This document shows, one piece after another, positions 15,214 to 23,814 of a DNA stretch of 25,027 nucleotides. The notes beneath the pieces were generated by a model that ran no database searches, was not told the origin of the DNA, and saw only the letters and a program-made list of their open reading frames with translations. Position numbers and translations under genes: made by a program. Position 1 is the stretch's first letter. The number at the start of each line of letters is the position of its first letter. Source of the DNA: an uncultured Faecalibacterium sp. (GTDB taxonomy: Bacteria > Bacillota > Clostridia > Oscillospirales > Ruminococcaceae); contig CALDNF010000088.1 in the NCBI GenBank assembly GCA_937917475.1, positions 1 through 25,027 of the forward strand, given 5' to 3'.

Positions 15214-15260
15214 GCGGTGGATGATGTGAATTTGTCTTTTTGAAAGGAAAGGTGCTGGAA

Positions 15261-16343
15261 ATGGAAAAACAGTATAAAGTTGGTATCGTTGGGGCCACTG
15301 GCATGGTCGGCCAGCGATTTGTCACCCTGCTGGAGAATCACCCCTGGTTCAAGCTGACCACTCTGGCCGCTTCGGGCCGGAGCGCAGGCAAGACTTACGA
15401 GGATGCTGTAGGCTCCCGCTGGGCAATGACCACTCCGATGTCCGAGAGCGTCAAGAAGATGGTCGTTCTGGATGCATCCAAGGTCGAGGAGGTCGCTTCT
15501 CAGGTCGATTTCATTTTCTGCGCCGTCAATATGCCCAAGAACGAGATCAAGGCTCTGGAAGAGGCTTATGCCAAGGCTGAGTGCCCGGTGGTCTCCAACA
15601 ACAGCGCAAACCGCTTTACCCCGGATGTGCCCATGGTCGTGCCTGAGATCAATGCCGATCACATTGAGATCATCCCTGCACAGCGGAAGCGTCTGGGCAC
15701 CAAGCGTGGCTTTATTGCCGTAAAGTCCAACTGCAGCCTGCAGAGCTATGTCCCTGCTCTGCACCCTTTGATGAAGGATTTCGGCGTCAGCAAGGCTTTG
15801 GTCTGCACCTATCAGGCGATTTCCGGTGCAGGCAAGACCTTCGACCGGATGCCTGAGATCATCGACAACGTCATCCCCTATATCGGCGGCGAGGAAGAGA
15901 AGAGTGAGCGTGAGCCGCTGAAGCTCTGGGGCCACATTGAGGGCAATGAGATCGTCAATGCCGATAAGCCCATTATTACCGCACAGTGCTTCCGTGTGCC
16001 TGTCTCGGATGGTCACACTGCTGCTGTTTTTGTAAGCTTTGACAAGAAGCCCACCAAGGAGCAGATTCTGGAGGCATGGGCAAACTTCCGTGGTCCCGCA
16101 CAGGAGCTCGAGTTGCCCAGCGCACCCAAGCAGTTCCTCCACTACTTTGAGGAAGCTGACCGTCCCCAGCCCAAGCTGGACCGCAATACCGAGAACGGCA
16201 TGGCTGTCTGCATCGGTCGTCTGCGTGAGGATACTTTGTTTGATTACAAGTTTGCCTGCATGAGCCATAACACTCTGCGGGGTGCCGCCGGCGGTGCAGT
16301 CCTGCTGGCTGAACTGCTGGCCGCAAAGGGCTATTTTGACTGA
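15261..16343 (+). CDS. asd: Aspartate-semialdehyde dehydrogenase
   Basis: A 360-residue NADPH enzyme that reduces aspartyl phosphate to aspartate semialdehyde, the branch point to diaminopimelate/lysine and to threonine/methionine. The nucleotide loop GATGMVGQRF is at 11-20, the catalytic cysteine is C158 in KSNCSLQS, and the partner histidine is probably H252 in SDGHTAAVF. Length and motif style suit the archaeal/fungal-like subgroup found in many clostridia. ATG 15261 is preferred, with AAGGAAAGG upstream; the frame is open from a TTG at 15240. It begins an operon with dapA and dapB. Confidence 0.95.
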   Translation: MEKQYKVGIVGATGMVGQRFVTLLENHPWFKLTTLAASGRSAGKTYEDAVGSRWAMTTPMSESVKKMVVLDASKVEEVASQVDFIFCAVNMPKNEIKALEEAYAKAECPVVSNNSANRFTPDVPMVVPEINADHIEIIPAQRKRLGTKRGFIAVKSNCSLQSYVPALHPLMKDFGVSKALVCTYQAISGAGKTFDRMPEIIDNVIPYIGGEEEKSEREPLKLWGHIEGNEIVNADKPIITAQCFRVPVSDGHTAAVFVSFDKKPTKEQILEAWANFRGPAQELELPSAPKQFLHYFEEADRPQPKLDRNTENGMAVCIGRLREDTLFDYKFACMSHNTLRGAAGGAVLLAELLAAKGYFD

Positions 16344-16379
16344 TCTGCGTTTTAAACGCTGCAAAGGAGTTTTTGTATT

Positions 16380-17273
16380 ATGAAGAATCCTGTCTTTACT
16401 GGTGCGGGTGTCGCCATCATCACCCCGATGTATGAGGACGGAAGCGTAAATTTTGACGAACTTGGCCGTATTCTGGAAGACCAGATCGCCCGGGGTACGG
16501 ATGCCATCGTCATCTGCGGTACTACCGGCGAGTGTGCCACCATGACCGATGAGGAACAGCTGGCCACCATCAAGTTTACCGTAGATACCGTGAATCATCG
16601 GATCCCGGTCATTGCGGGCGCAGGTTCCAACGACACCGATCACGGCTGCGCACTGGCTGCAAAGTCTGCTGCCTGTGGTGCCGATGCCCTGCTGATGGTC
16701 ACCCCCTATTACAACAAGACCTCTCAGGCCGGTCTGATCGCTCACTTTACCGCTATGGCCGAAGCTGGTGGGATCCCGGTCATCCTGTACAATGTTCCTT
16801 CCCGCACCGGCGTGAACATTGCGCCCGAGACCGCCTATGAGCTGAGCAAGCATCCGCTCATCAATGGCATCAAGGAGGCTTCCGGCAACATTTCTCAGGT
16901 TGCCAAGATCGCAGCCCTCTGCGGCGACGAGCTGAACATCTATTCCGGCAATGACGATCAGGTGGTTCCCCTGCTTTCTCTGGGCGGCAAGGGTGTGATC
17001 AGCGTGGTTTCCAACGTCAAGCCTGAGCTGGTTCATAACTGCTGCAAGGCATGGTTTGAGGGAGACACCAAAAAGGCCTGTGCCCTTCAGCTGGAGATCC
17101 TGCCGCTGTGTGATGCCATGTTCTGTGAGGTCAACCCCATCCCGGTCAAGTATGCCATGAACGTTCTGGGCTGGAATGCAGGCGAGTGCCGCCTGCCGCT
17201 GGTGGAGCCTTCGGATGCACACAAGGCACAGATCGAAGAAGCTCTCAAGGCAGAGGGTCTCATTCAGGAATAA
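16380..17273 (+). CDS. dapA: 4-hydroxy-tetrahydrodipicolinate synthase
   Basis: A 297-residue TIM-barrel aldolase that condenses pyruvate with aspartate semialdehyde, the first step committed to diaminopimelate. The Schiff-base lysine is K165 in GIKEASGN. Y137 (YNVPSRTG) and T48-T49 (GTTGE) complete the proton relay, and VTPYYNK is present. AAGGAG lies about 11 bases before ATG 16380. It follows asd by 36 bases and feeds dapB, whose gene is next. Confidence 0.97.
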   Translation: MKNPVFTGAGVAIITPMYEDGSVNFDELGRILEDQIARGTDAIVICGTTGECATMTDEEQLATIKFTVDTVNHRIPVIAGAGSNDTDHGCALAAKSAACGADALLMVTPYYNKTSQAGLIAHFTAMAEAGGIPVILYNVPSRTGVNIAPETAYELSKHPLINGIKEASGNISQVAKIAALCGDELNIYSGNDDQVVPLLSLGGKGVISVVSNVKPELVHNCCKAWFEGDTKKACALQLEILPLCDAMFCEVNPIPVKYAMNVLGWNAGECRLPLVEPSDAHKAQIEEALKAEGLIQE

Positions 17274-17287
17274 ACGAATCAACGCAC

Positions 17288-17320
17288 AAATGCCCGGGGA
17301 AAGGACTCTTCCGGGCATTT
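17288..17320 (+). repeat. Hairpin between dapA and dapB
   Basis: AAATGCCCGG (17288-17297) and CCGGGCATTT (17311-17320) are perfect inverted repeats, with GGAA/TTCC offering an alternative inner pairing. Only three T follow, so it is a poor terminator. It may be an mRNA-stability or attenuation element inside the operon. Confidence 0.65.
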
Positions 17321-17357
17321 GCCGTATTCAAAAAAGCGATAGAAGGGGTAAAAAACA

Positions 17358-18116
17358 ATGACGGATATTATCATTCAGGGAATCGGCGGCCGGATGGGCC
17401 ATGTGCTCTGCGATATGATCGCACAGCGTGAGGACTGCCGTGTTGTGGCCGGTATCGATCTGAACGACGGCGAGATCAACGGCATCCCGGTTTACGACAG
17501 TCTGGACAAGCTGGACGGCAAGGGCGATGTCATCATCGATTTCAGTTCTCCCGCTGCTGTGGAAAAGGCTCTGCCCTACTGTCAGGCGCACAAACTGCCC
17601 ATCGTGGTCTGCACCACTGGCCTGTCCGAGGAGCTGCAGCTCAAGGTCGTGCAGCTCTCCCGTGAAGTGCCTGTGTTCAAGAGTGCCAATATGTCCATGG
17701 GCATCAACGTCCTCTCTGAACTGTGCAAGCGTGCCTCGGCCATCCTCGGTGCAAATTACGATGTAGAGATCGTAGAGCAGCATCATCACAACAAGCTGGA
17801 TGCTCCCAGTGGAACGGCTCTGATGCTGGCCGATGCCATCAACGAGGAGAACAACGGTGAGTATCACTACGTTTACGACCGCTCCTCGGTACGGCAGAAG
17901 CGTGACCCGAAGGAGATCGGTATCAGCTCGGTACGGGGCGGCAGCATCGTGGGCGACCATGAAGTTCTGTTCTGCGGCCCGGATGAGGTCATCACCCTCA
18001 AGCATACCGCTTACTCCCGGAATATTTTTGCCAATGGTGCCATCAATGCTGCTGTTTATCTTGCCAAAAAAGAGCCGGGCCTGTACAATATGAGCAATAT
18101 GATCGCTGAGATGTAA
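17358..18116 (+). CDS. dapB: 4-hydroxy-tetrahydrodipicolinate reductase
   Basis: A 252-residue NAD(P)H reductase for the product of DapA. The Rossmann loop GIGGRMG is at 8-14, GDVIIDFSSPAA and CTTGLS line the cofactor site, and the catalytic run is H142-H143-H144-N-K146 followed by LDAPSGTAL. AAGGGG precedes the ATG at normal distance. dapA, dapB and asd together give a compact diaminopimelate module. The later dap genes are not in this window. Confidence 0.96.
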   Translation: MTDIIIQGIGGRMGHVLCDMIAQREDCRVVAGIDLNDGEINGIPVYDSLDKLDGKGDVIIDFSSPAAVEKALPYCQAHKLPIVVCTTGLSEELQLKVVQLSREVPVFKSANMSMGINVLSELCKRASAILGANYDVEIVEQHHHNKLDAPSGTALMLADAINEENNGEYHYVYDRSSVRQKRDPKEIGISSVRGGSIVGDHEVLFCGPDEVITLKHTAYSRNIFANGAINAAVYLAKKEPGLYNMSNMIAEM

Positions 18117-18155
18117 TACCCCGGATCGTTCCGTTTTGGAACAGGGAGGTCAAAC

Positions 18156-19439
18156 ATGGAAAAGCACGCTGCTCCCCCCAAAAAGCATCGCCGCAATGCC
18201 CGGCGAAAACGAACACCGGTGCTTCGTGTGGTGGGCGTAACACTGGCTACCGGAGCTGCCCTGCTGTGTCTGTTCGGGCAGACGCTTTTCCCAAAAGCTC
18301 CTGCCACTCGTCTTGAAGTTGCAGCCTCATCGGAAAGCACTGCTCCACCGGTGGAACCTGTTCCTGAGGAACCTGCACAGCCGGTCACTACGACCCTTCA
18401 CTTTTCCGCTACCGGTGACAACCTCATCCATTCCCCCATTTACAAGCAGGCCGCCCGGCGGGCAGTGGGAGATGAGAAATACAGTTTTGACTACTGTTAC
18501 GAACATCTCGCTCCCTTTTATGCACAGCAGGATGTGAACTGGATCAATCAGGAAACGCTCTGCAATAAGGAATTGGAGCCTTCCACATATCCCTGCTTTT
18601 CGACCCCCGGCGAATGTGCGGAAGCGTTGTATCGGGCAGGTTTCCGGGTGTTCAGCCTTTCCAACAATCACACTTATGACAAAGGTGCTTCCGGCATCGC
18701 TGCAACTCTGCGGTTCTGGGATACCATGCCGGAAGATGTCGTCACCACCGGGCTCTGGCATGGTGAGGCGGATTACAGCACGATCCCGATGCAGACCGTC
18801 AATGGTGTGAATATTGCTTACCTGTCCTACACAGAGCACACCAACGGTATCCCACAGAGCAAAGCCATGACAGCCAATGTCATCTACACCAGTCAGACCG
18901 ATGTGATCCGGCAGCAGGTGGAAGCCGCCCGGCAGGTTGCTGATTTTGTGGTGGTGGGGGTCCACTGGGGCGTGGAGGACAGCCACAAGATCACCGAAGC
19001 ACAGCGGACATTGGCCCAGCAGCTTTCGGATTGGGGTGCAGACCTGATCCTTGGCACACATCCTCACGTCATTCAGGATGCGCAGTGGTTGACCGCCGCC
19101 GATGGCCGACAGTGCTTTGTGGCCTATTCGCTGGGAAATTTCCTCAGCACCCAGAGTAAGCCGGATCAGCTGGTAGGTGCAGTACTGACCGTTGATCTGA
19201 ACAAGACGGTTGATCCGGATGGAACGGTTCATCGCTCTGTGACCGACCCAAAGCTTCATCCCACTGTCACCCACTATGACGCAGGCAAATCCAATGTGCG
19301 TACTTACTTATACAGAGATTATACGCCGGAGCTTGCAAAAGCCCACGGCGTCCGTGCGGATCACAACAGCTTTTCGGACGAATGGATCCGGGCAACTGCA
19401 CAAACCTATATCAGCGAGCCCTTTCTGGAGCTGAGCTGA
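18156..19439 (+). CDS. CapA-family phosphoesterase, membrane anchored
   Basis: A 427-residue protein of the CapA/PgsA metallophosphatase-like family, whose members take part in poly-gamma-glutamate capsule synthesis or related surface functions. A strongly basic N-terminus precedes one membrane helix (about 23-42) and a proline/glutamate-rich linker, so the main domain should be outside the cell. Family motifs are SATGDNLIH, SNNHTYDKG, GVHWGVED and GTHPHVIQ. GGGAGG sits seven bases before ATG 18156. No capB or capC is near, so a capsule role cannot be assumed. Its place after dapB may reflect shared transcription only. Confidence 0.88.
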   Translation: MEKHAAPPKKHRRNARRKRTPVLRVVGVTLATGAALLCLFGQTLFPKAPATRLEVAASSESTAPPVEPVPEEPAQPVTTTLHFSATGDNLIHSPIYKQAARRAVGDEKYSFDYCYEHLAPFYAQQDVNWINQETLCNKELEPSTYPCFSTPGECAEALYRAGFRVFSLSNNHTYDKGASGIAATLRFWDTMPEDVVTTGLWHGEADYSTIPMQTVNGVNIAYLSYTEHTNGIPQSKAMTANVIYTSQTDVIRQQVEAARQVADFVVVGVHWGVEDSHKITEAQRTLAQQLSDWGADLILGTHPHVIQDAQWLTAADGRQCFVAYSLGNFLSTQSKPDQLVGAVLTVDLNKTVDPDGTVHRSVTDPKLHPTVTHYDAGKSNVRTYLYRDYTPELAKAHGVRADHNSFSDEWIRATAQTYISEPFLELS

Positions 19440-19474
19440 ACCAAACGCCCAGATGGGCAGAATGGAGTGTTATT

Positions 19475-19942
19475 ATGTACGGTGTATCTAAAATCAACAT
19501 TGAACCGAATCTGATGATGATCAGTGTTCAGGATGTTGCGTTTAAGGGCAACAGTCTGGCCCGCTACCTGCAGATTTTTGCCGATACCGGTGTTGTTGTG
19601 GACATGATCAGCCAGAGTGCCCCCCACGGCACCAGCATTGATTTCAGCTTTACCGCCTCTGGAAGCGATCTGCCATTGGTTATGAAGGCAATCTCCGCCG
19701 CAAATCTTGACAAGGATGCAAAGGCCGCTCCCCTGATCAGTGTTGGCTACTCCAAGCTGAATCTGTTCGGCGAGGAGATGGTCACCAGCTGCGGCGTGGC
19801 TGCTCGTGCCCTCAATGCCCTGGCAATGGCGGGAATTGAGGTCCTGCTTATCACCACCAGCGATCTGGACATTTCCCTTCTGGTTCGTGCAGAGAATGAA
19901 GATGCTGCATATGAGGCTCTGAAGAAGGCTTACGAGCTGTAA
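19475..19942 (+). CDS. Stand-alone double-ACT protein, aspartokinase regulatory-domain-like
   Basis: A 155-residue protein consisting only of two ACT domains (about 1-75 and 80-155). The first has IFADTGVVVDMISQS and the second has GVAARALNALAMAGIEVLLITTSDLDISLLV, both very like the lysine/threonine-binding C-terminus of aspartokinase LysC. No kinase domain is attached. GGAG lies seven bases before the ATG. It ends the asd-dapA-dapB-capA run, 35 bases after the CapA gene. In Bacillus and Corynebacterium a comparable beta subunit comes from an internal lysC start. A separately encoded subunit or amino-acid sensor is a reasonable inference, but binding partner and ligand are unknown. Confidence 0.8.
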   Translation: MYGVSKINIEPNLMMISVQDVAFKGNSLARYLQIFADTGVVVDMISQSAPHGTSIDFSFTASGSDLPLVMKAISAANLDKDAKAAPLISVGYSKLNLFGEEMVTSCGVAARALNALAMAGIEVLLITTSDLDISLLVRAENEDAAYEALKKAYEL

Positions 19943-19974
19943 GTTCTTTTATTCTTCGCTTCCGAATTTAACGC

Positions 19975-20023
19975 AAAAAACACATCGTCCGATTTTCTAA
20001 GAAATCTTGGACGATGTGTTTTT
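19975..20023. terminator. Strong bidirectional terminator between the ACT gene and tyrS
   Basis: CACATCGTCC (19981-19990) pairs with GGACGATGTG (20009-20018), with a further inner GATTT/AAATC pairing. Six A precede (19975-19980) and five T follow, so it can stop transcription from both convergent sides. Confidence 0.92.
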
Positions 20024-20050
20024 GTTCCTTTATGTAACTTAAAATCGGCC

Positions 20051-21268
20051 TTACAGGGTCACTTTGTGGTAGACCTTCTTGCCTTTCTTGATGACGATAC
20101 CCTTGGTCAGCTGCTCGGCAGTAAAGCTGGCGGTGGGTGCAGCAACCTTCTCGCCATCGACGAGAACGCCTCCCTGAGTGACCAGACGGCGGGCCTCACC
20201 ATTGGAAGCGGCCAGACCAGCCTTGACCATCAGGGTCAGGATGCCAATAGAGCCATCCGTCAGGTCGGCAGCTTCCAGCTTGGTGGTGGGCATATGTTCG
20301 GTATCGGCAGCACCACTGAACAGAGCCCGGGCAGCGTTCTGAGCCTTCTCGGCCTCTTCCTTACCGTGGACCATGCTGGTCAGCTCATAGGCCAAAATTT
20401 CCTTGGCCTCGTTGATCCGCTGATCTTTCCAGGTTGCCATCTCATCGATCTGCTCCAGCGGCAGGAAGGTCAGCATCCGGATGCACTTCATCACATCTGC
20501 ATCCCCCACGTTCCGCCAGTACTGGTAGAACTCGAAGGGACTGGTCTTGTTGGGATCAAGCCAAACCGCATTGCCGGCCGTCTTGCCCATCTTCTTGCCC
20601 TGAGAGTCGGTCAGCAGGGTGATGGTCATGGCGTAAGCATCCTTGCCCAGCTTCCGGCGAATCAGCTCCGTGCCGCCCAGCATATTGCTCCACTGGTCAT
20701 CACCGCCGAACTGCATATTGCAGCCGTAGTGCTGGAACATATAGTAGAAGTCGTAGCTCTGCATGATCATGTAGTTGAACTCGAGGAAGGACAGGCCCTT
20801 CTCCATCCGCTGCTTGTAGCACTCGGCACGCAGCATATTATTGACAGAGAAGCAGGCACCCACCTCACGCAGCAGTTCAACATAGTTCAGGTTGAGCAGC
20901 CAGTCGGCGTTGTTCAGCATCAGAGCCTTGCCCTCGGAGAAATCAATGAATTTCTCCATCTGCTTTTTAAAGCAGGCTGCATTGTGGGCAATGTCCTCTT
21001 TGGTCAGCATCTTGCGCATATCGGTACGGCCGGACGGGTCTCCGATCATGGTAGTGCCGCCGCCGATCAGTGCAATGGGGCGGTTGCCTGCCATCTGCAG
21101 ACGCTTCATCAGGGTCAGAGCCATGAAATGGCCTGCGGTCAGGCTATCGGCTGTGCAGTCAAAGCCGATATAAAAAGTTGCCTTACCGTTGTTGATAAGG
21201 TCGATGATCTCCTCATCTGTGATCTGAGCCACCAGACCACGAGCCTTGAGTTCTTCGTACAGGGTCAT
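20051..21268 (-). CDS. tyrS: Tyrosyl-tRNA synthetase
   Basis: A 405-residue class I synthetase that charges tRNA-Tyr. Identity is clear from YIGFDCTADSL, IALIGGGTTMIGDPSGRTD, QFGGDDQWSNMLGG and the signature KMGKT at 226-230, with a C-terminal S4-like RNA-binding domain. The HIGH signature reads TAGH at 44-47, so its first histidine is replaced by threonine. This may be a lineage-wide variant. The start at 21268 has GGAGG about eight bases upstream. Expression should be controlled by the tyrosine T-box leader directly upstream. Confidence 0.97.
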   Translation of the reverse strand: MTLYEELKARGLVAQITDEEIIDLINNGKATFYIGFDCTADSLTAGHFMALTLMKRLQMAGNRPIALIGGGTTMIGDPSGRTDMRKMLTKEDIAHNAACFKKQMEKFIDFSEGKALMLNNADWLLNLNYVELLREVGACFSVNNMLRAECYKQRMEKGLSFLEFNYMIMQSYDFYYMFQHYGCNMQFGGDDQWSNMLGGTELIRRKLGKDAYAMTITLLTDSQGKKMGKTAGNAVWLDPNKTSPFEFYQYWRNVGDADVMKCIRMLTFLPLEQIDEMATWKDQRINEAKEILAYELTSMVHGKEEAEKAQNAARALFSGAADTEHMPTTKLEAADLTDGSIGILTLMVKAGLAASNGEARRLVTQGGVLVDGEKVAAPTASFTAEQLTKGIVIKKGKKVYHKVTL

Positions 21269-21300
21269 AATTTTACCTCCATTGGTATGGGGCAGAGGGT

Positions 21301-21587
21301 GCAAAAACGCCCCCTGCCAAACTGAATTGGCAGAGGGCGAGAAAATCGCGGTACCACCTCTGTTTGCCGTTCCCTCACAGAAACGGCCTCACGAGTGCAC
21401 ACCCCAGAGTAGAGTAACACTCCTGCGTTGATAACGTTCGCACACGGCACAGCCTACTGGAAATCGTTCAGCCTGCAGCTCCGGGAGGTATTTCGCCGGA
21501 TGTTCTGCGGCCCCTTTCACCAACCGGGGTTTCTCTGGGCAGAACGTTTCCGGGTACTTGTTCCCTTCATCGCCATTAACAATAGAT
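21301..21587 (-). promoter_or_regulatory. Tyrosine T-box riboswitch leader of tyrS
   Basis: On the minus strand the leader carries the T-box bulge sequence AGGTGGTACCGCG (complement of 21347-21359), which pairs with the acceptor end of uncharged tRNA. A terminator follows: CGCCCTCTGCCAA with TTGGCAGGGGGCG (21308-21339) plus five T. The stem I start GATGAAGGGAACAAGTA fits the class. The likely specifier is TAC (complement of 21488-21490) in GAAATACC, a tyrosine codon, consistent with the downstream gene. The antiterminator should form when uncharged tRNA-Tyr binds. The leader explains the 351 bases between tyrS and recN. Confidence 0.93.
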
Positions 21588-21616
21588 ACTTTATCACAAG
21601 AAAATCCAGTTGTCAA
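21588..21616 (-). promoter_or_regulatory. Promoter of the tyrS T-box leader
   Basis: On the minus strand a perfect TTGACA (complement of 21611-21616) is followed after 17 bases by TAAAGT (complement of 21588-21593), with a TG one base before the -10. It sits immediately after the recN stop. Confidence 0.7.
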
Positions 21617-21619
21617 GCC

Positions 21620-23278
21620 TTATCGCAGCCCCAGCATTTCCCTTGCATTTGCACGGGAAAGCTCCGTGACATGATCGCCGGAAATGATGTGCGCCAGTGC
21701 ATCCACCCGGCCTTCCGTGTCCAGCGGGTGGATTTCGGTATAGGTGCGGTCGTTTGCAATATTTTTCTGGATCAGCAGATGGCAGTCAGCCAGTGCTGCG
21801 ATCTGTGCGGTATGGGTAATGCACAGGATCTGATGATCTTTTGCGCTCTGCTTGAGCACTTCACCGATCCGGCTGGCTGCTTTGCCCGAAACGCCGCTGT
21901 CGATCTCATCATAGATCACCGTAGGCACTGCATCCCGGTCTGCCATGGCATTTTTGATGGCAAGGGTGATCCGGCTCAGTTCGCCGCCCGAAGCGATCTT
22001 TGCCAGCGGCTTCGGGTCTTCTCCGGGATTGGTGGAAATATAGAATTCCACGCTGTCCTGTCCATGACTGGCCAGCGGCCCCCGAGCATGACGCAGCGTC
22101 ATCCGCACGCCGGGCATATTCAAAAAATCCAGCGTACCGGAGATACGCTTGTTCAGTTCTTCAAAGGCTCTCAGACGGGTCTGGGTGAGAATCTCGGCCT
22201 TTTCCCGGGCAAGGGTATAGAGCCTGTGCTTTTCCGCTTGCAGATGCTCAGCACGTTCCTGCGAGGACTGAATGGTTTCAAGTTCCTGCCGGGCTCTTTC
22301 GCCAAAGGCAAGGATATCTTCTACGGTATCGCCGTATTTGCGCTTGAGACGGTAGATCTGATCGATCCGCTGTTCGATTTCATCCAATTCTGCATCGTTG
22401 GAATCGTATGCATCCAGCCGTCCGATCAAATCAGCTGCAACATCTTTTGCGGTATAGTAAAGATCAAGAAGCTGCCCGGCGTTGCCAGAAAGCTCCCCAT
22501 CCAACTGTGCTGCAGAATCAATCGCATTGGAAGCCTCCCCCAGAAAATCCACAGCACCGGCCGAGTCATCCCCGCCGGAAAGCAGCGCATAGGCCTGCGC
22601 AATTCGATCCCGGATGGTCGAAGCATTGGCCAGCACCTTTCGGCGGCTTTCCAGCGTCTGCTCCTCACCCGATTTGAGCGCAGCATCATCGATCTCCTGC
22701 ACCTGATAACTCAACAGCTCGATCCGACGCTGCTTTTCGTTCTCGTCCGTGATCATAGCGTCCAATGCCTTTTTTACGCCGACAAGTTCACGGTATACCA
22801 CATAATAATCCCGATACTCTGCACTATTTTGTGCATAGGCATCCAGAATCTCTTCGTGATGTGCCGGATTCAGCAGACCCACGGAATCATGCTGACCATT
22901 GATGTTGATCAGCCCGCCGCACAGATCTCGGAGGACCGCCGCCGTAGCCGGCATCCCATTAATTCGGCAACTGCTCTTCCCTTCTGCCGTGATCTCCCGG
23001 CTCAGGGTCAATGCTTCCGATCTCTCATATCCGGCCTTTTCCAATTTGTCCAGCACAGTCTCCGGCACATCTTCAAATGCAGCCCGGATGACTGCTTTGG
23101 GTGCACCGGTGCGGACAAGGTCCTTGGAAGTACGGTTGCCAAGGATCGCATTGATGGAATCGATCAGGATCGATTTGCCTGCGCCAGTCTCGCCGGTAAG
23201 GACATTCAGACCCTTTTCAAAATGCACATTGGCCTTCTGGATCACCGCTACATTTTCAATTTGAAGGCTGCTCAGCAT
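21620..23278 (-). CDS. recN: DNA repair protein RecN
   Basis: A 552-residue SMC-like ATPase that gathers DNA ends in double-strand break repair. Walker A GETGAGKS is at 29-36, the ABC signature ASGGELSR at 429-436, and the Walker B acidic pair D457-E458 in VIYDEIDSGVSG, followed by ITHTAQIAALAD. The two coiled-coil arms lie between about 150 and 370. GGAG is eight bases from the ATG. It directly follows argR with a 15-base gap, completing the tlyA-nadK-argR-recN cluster common in Firmicutes. Confidence 0.96.
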   Translation of the reverse strand: MLSSLQIENVAVIQKANVHFEKGLNVLTGETGAGKSILIDSINAILGNRTSKDLVRTGAPKAVIRAAFEDVPETVLDKLEKAGYERSEALTLSREITAEGKSSCRINGMPATAAVLRDLCGGLININGQHDSVGLLNPAHHEEILDAYAQNSAEYRDYYVVYRELVGVKKALDAMITDENEKQRRIELLSYQVQEIDDAALKSGEEQTLESRRKVLANASTIRDRIAQAYALLSGGDDSAGAVDFLGEASNAIDSAAQLDGELSGNAGQLLDLYYTAKDVAADLIGRLDAYDSNDAELDEIEQRIDQIYRLKRKYGDTVEDILAFGERARQELETIQSSQERAEHLQAEKHRLYTLAREKAEILTQTRLRAFEELNKRISGTLDFLNMPGVRMTLRHARGPLASHGQDSVEFYISTNPGEDPKPLAKIASGGELSRITLAIKNAMADRDAVPTVIYDEIDSGVSGKAASRIGEVLKQSAKDHQILCITHTAQIAALADCHLLIQKNIANDRTYTEIHPLDTEGRVDALAHIISGDHVTELSRANAREMLGLR

Positions 23279-23293
23279 AATTTCACTCCTGTG

Positions 23294-23776
23294 TCACTTC
23301 TGCCCGGTATGGCGGGTCAGTTCCGAACAGATGGTCTTAGCATCCCGCTCCGAGCGGGCCACGATCAGGAACGTATCATCACCTGAAAGCGTTCCTACAA
23401 CATTTTTCCATTTTAATGCATCGAATACTTCACAGGCTGCATTCGCCATGCCGGAATAGCACTTGACCAGCACAACATGTCCAGCGTAGTCCACACCCAG
23501 AACAGATTCATGGAAAATTGTTTCAAACCTTCCCTGCACCTTGGGGTTTGCATTTTCAGACCGGCTGGATACATAGCGGTATCCCTCACTGGTGGATGCC
23601 TTGACCAGACAAAGTTCCCGGATATCCCGGGAAATGGTGGCCTGAGTCACCTCAAAACCTTCCTTGCGCAGGTAATCCAGCAAAACCTCCTGCCGGCTGA
23701 TCGGATGCTCCTGAACCAGCCGAAGAATGGTCTGAAGCCGTTCGTTTTTCCCTTTTGTTTCGGTTTTTGTGCTCAT
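23294..23776 (-). CDS. argR: Arginine repressor ArgR/AhrC
   Basis: A 160-residue transcription regulator of arginine metabolism. The winged-helix DNA-binding domain (about 10-75) contains QATISRDIREL with the SR pair at 49-50. The C-terminal hexamerisation and arginine-binding domain contains GTLSGDDT at 128-135, equivalent to the family's GTIAGDDT. Length is normal. GGGAGG lies seven bases before the ATG. Its placement between nadK and recN, away from arg genes, is usual for Firmicutes. No arginine biosynthesis genes are in this window. Confidence 0.95.
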   Translation of the reverse strand: MSTKTETKGKNERLQTILRLVQEHPISRQEVLLDYLRKEGFEVTQATISRDIRELCLVKASTSEGYRYVSSRSENANPKVQGRFETIFHESVLGVDYAGHVVLVKCYSGMANAACEVFDALKWKNVVGTLSGDDTFLIVARSERDAKTICSELTRHTGQK

Positions 23777-23814
23777 GCACTCGCCTCCCTATATTTCGGA
23801 AAATCGGCAGACGA

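Noticed and set aside
15118..15260. A lysine riboswitch upstream of asd
   Set aside because: The gap is short and shows a DNA palindrome and promoters, not the multi-stem lysine aptamer or a terminator before asd.
15186..17318. A 710-codon open frame on the minus strand opposite asd and dapA
   Set aside because: It is the antisense shadow of two clearly identified genes with strong codon bias, and its protein has no domain-like pattern.
18126..18140. Hairpin GTTCC/GGAAC before the CapA gene
   Set aside because: The 5-bp stem has no U run and could easily arise by chance; it was not annotated.
21428..23386. A 652-codon plus-strand frame opposite recN and the T-box
   Set aside because: recN motifs are complete on the minus strand and the T-box occupies the first part. 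The plus-strand product is low-complexity shadow sequence.
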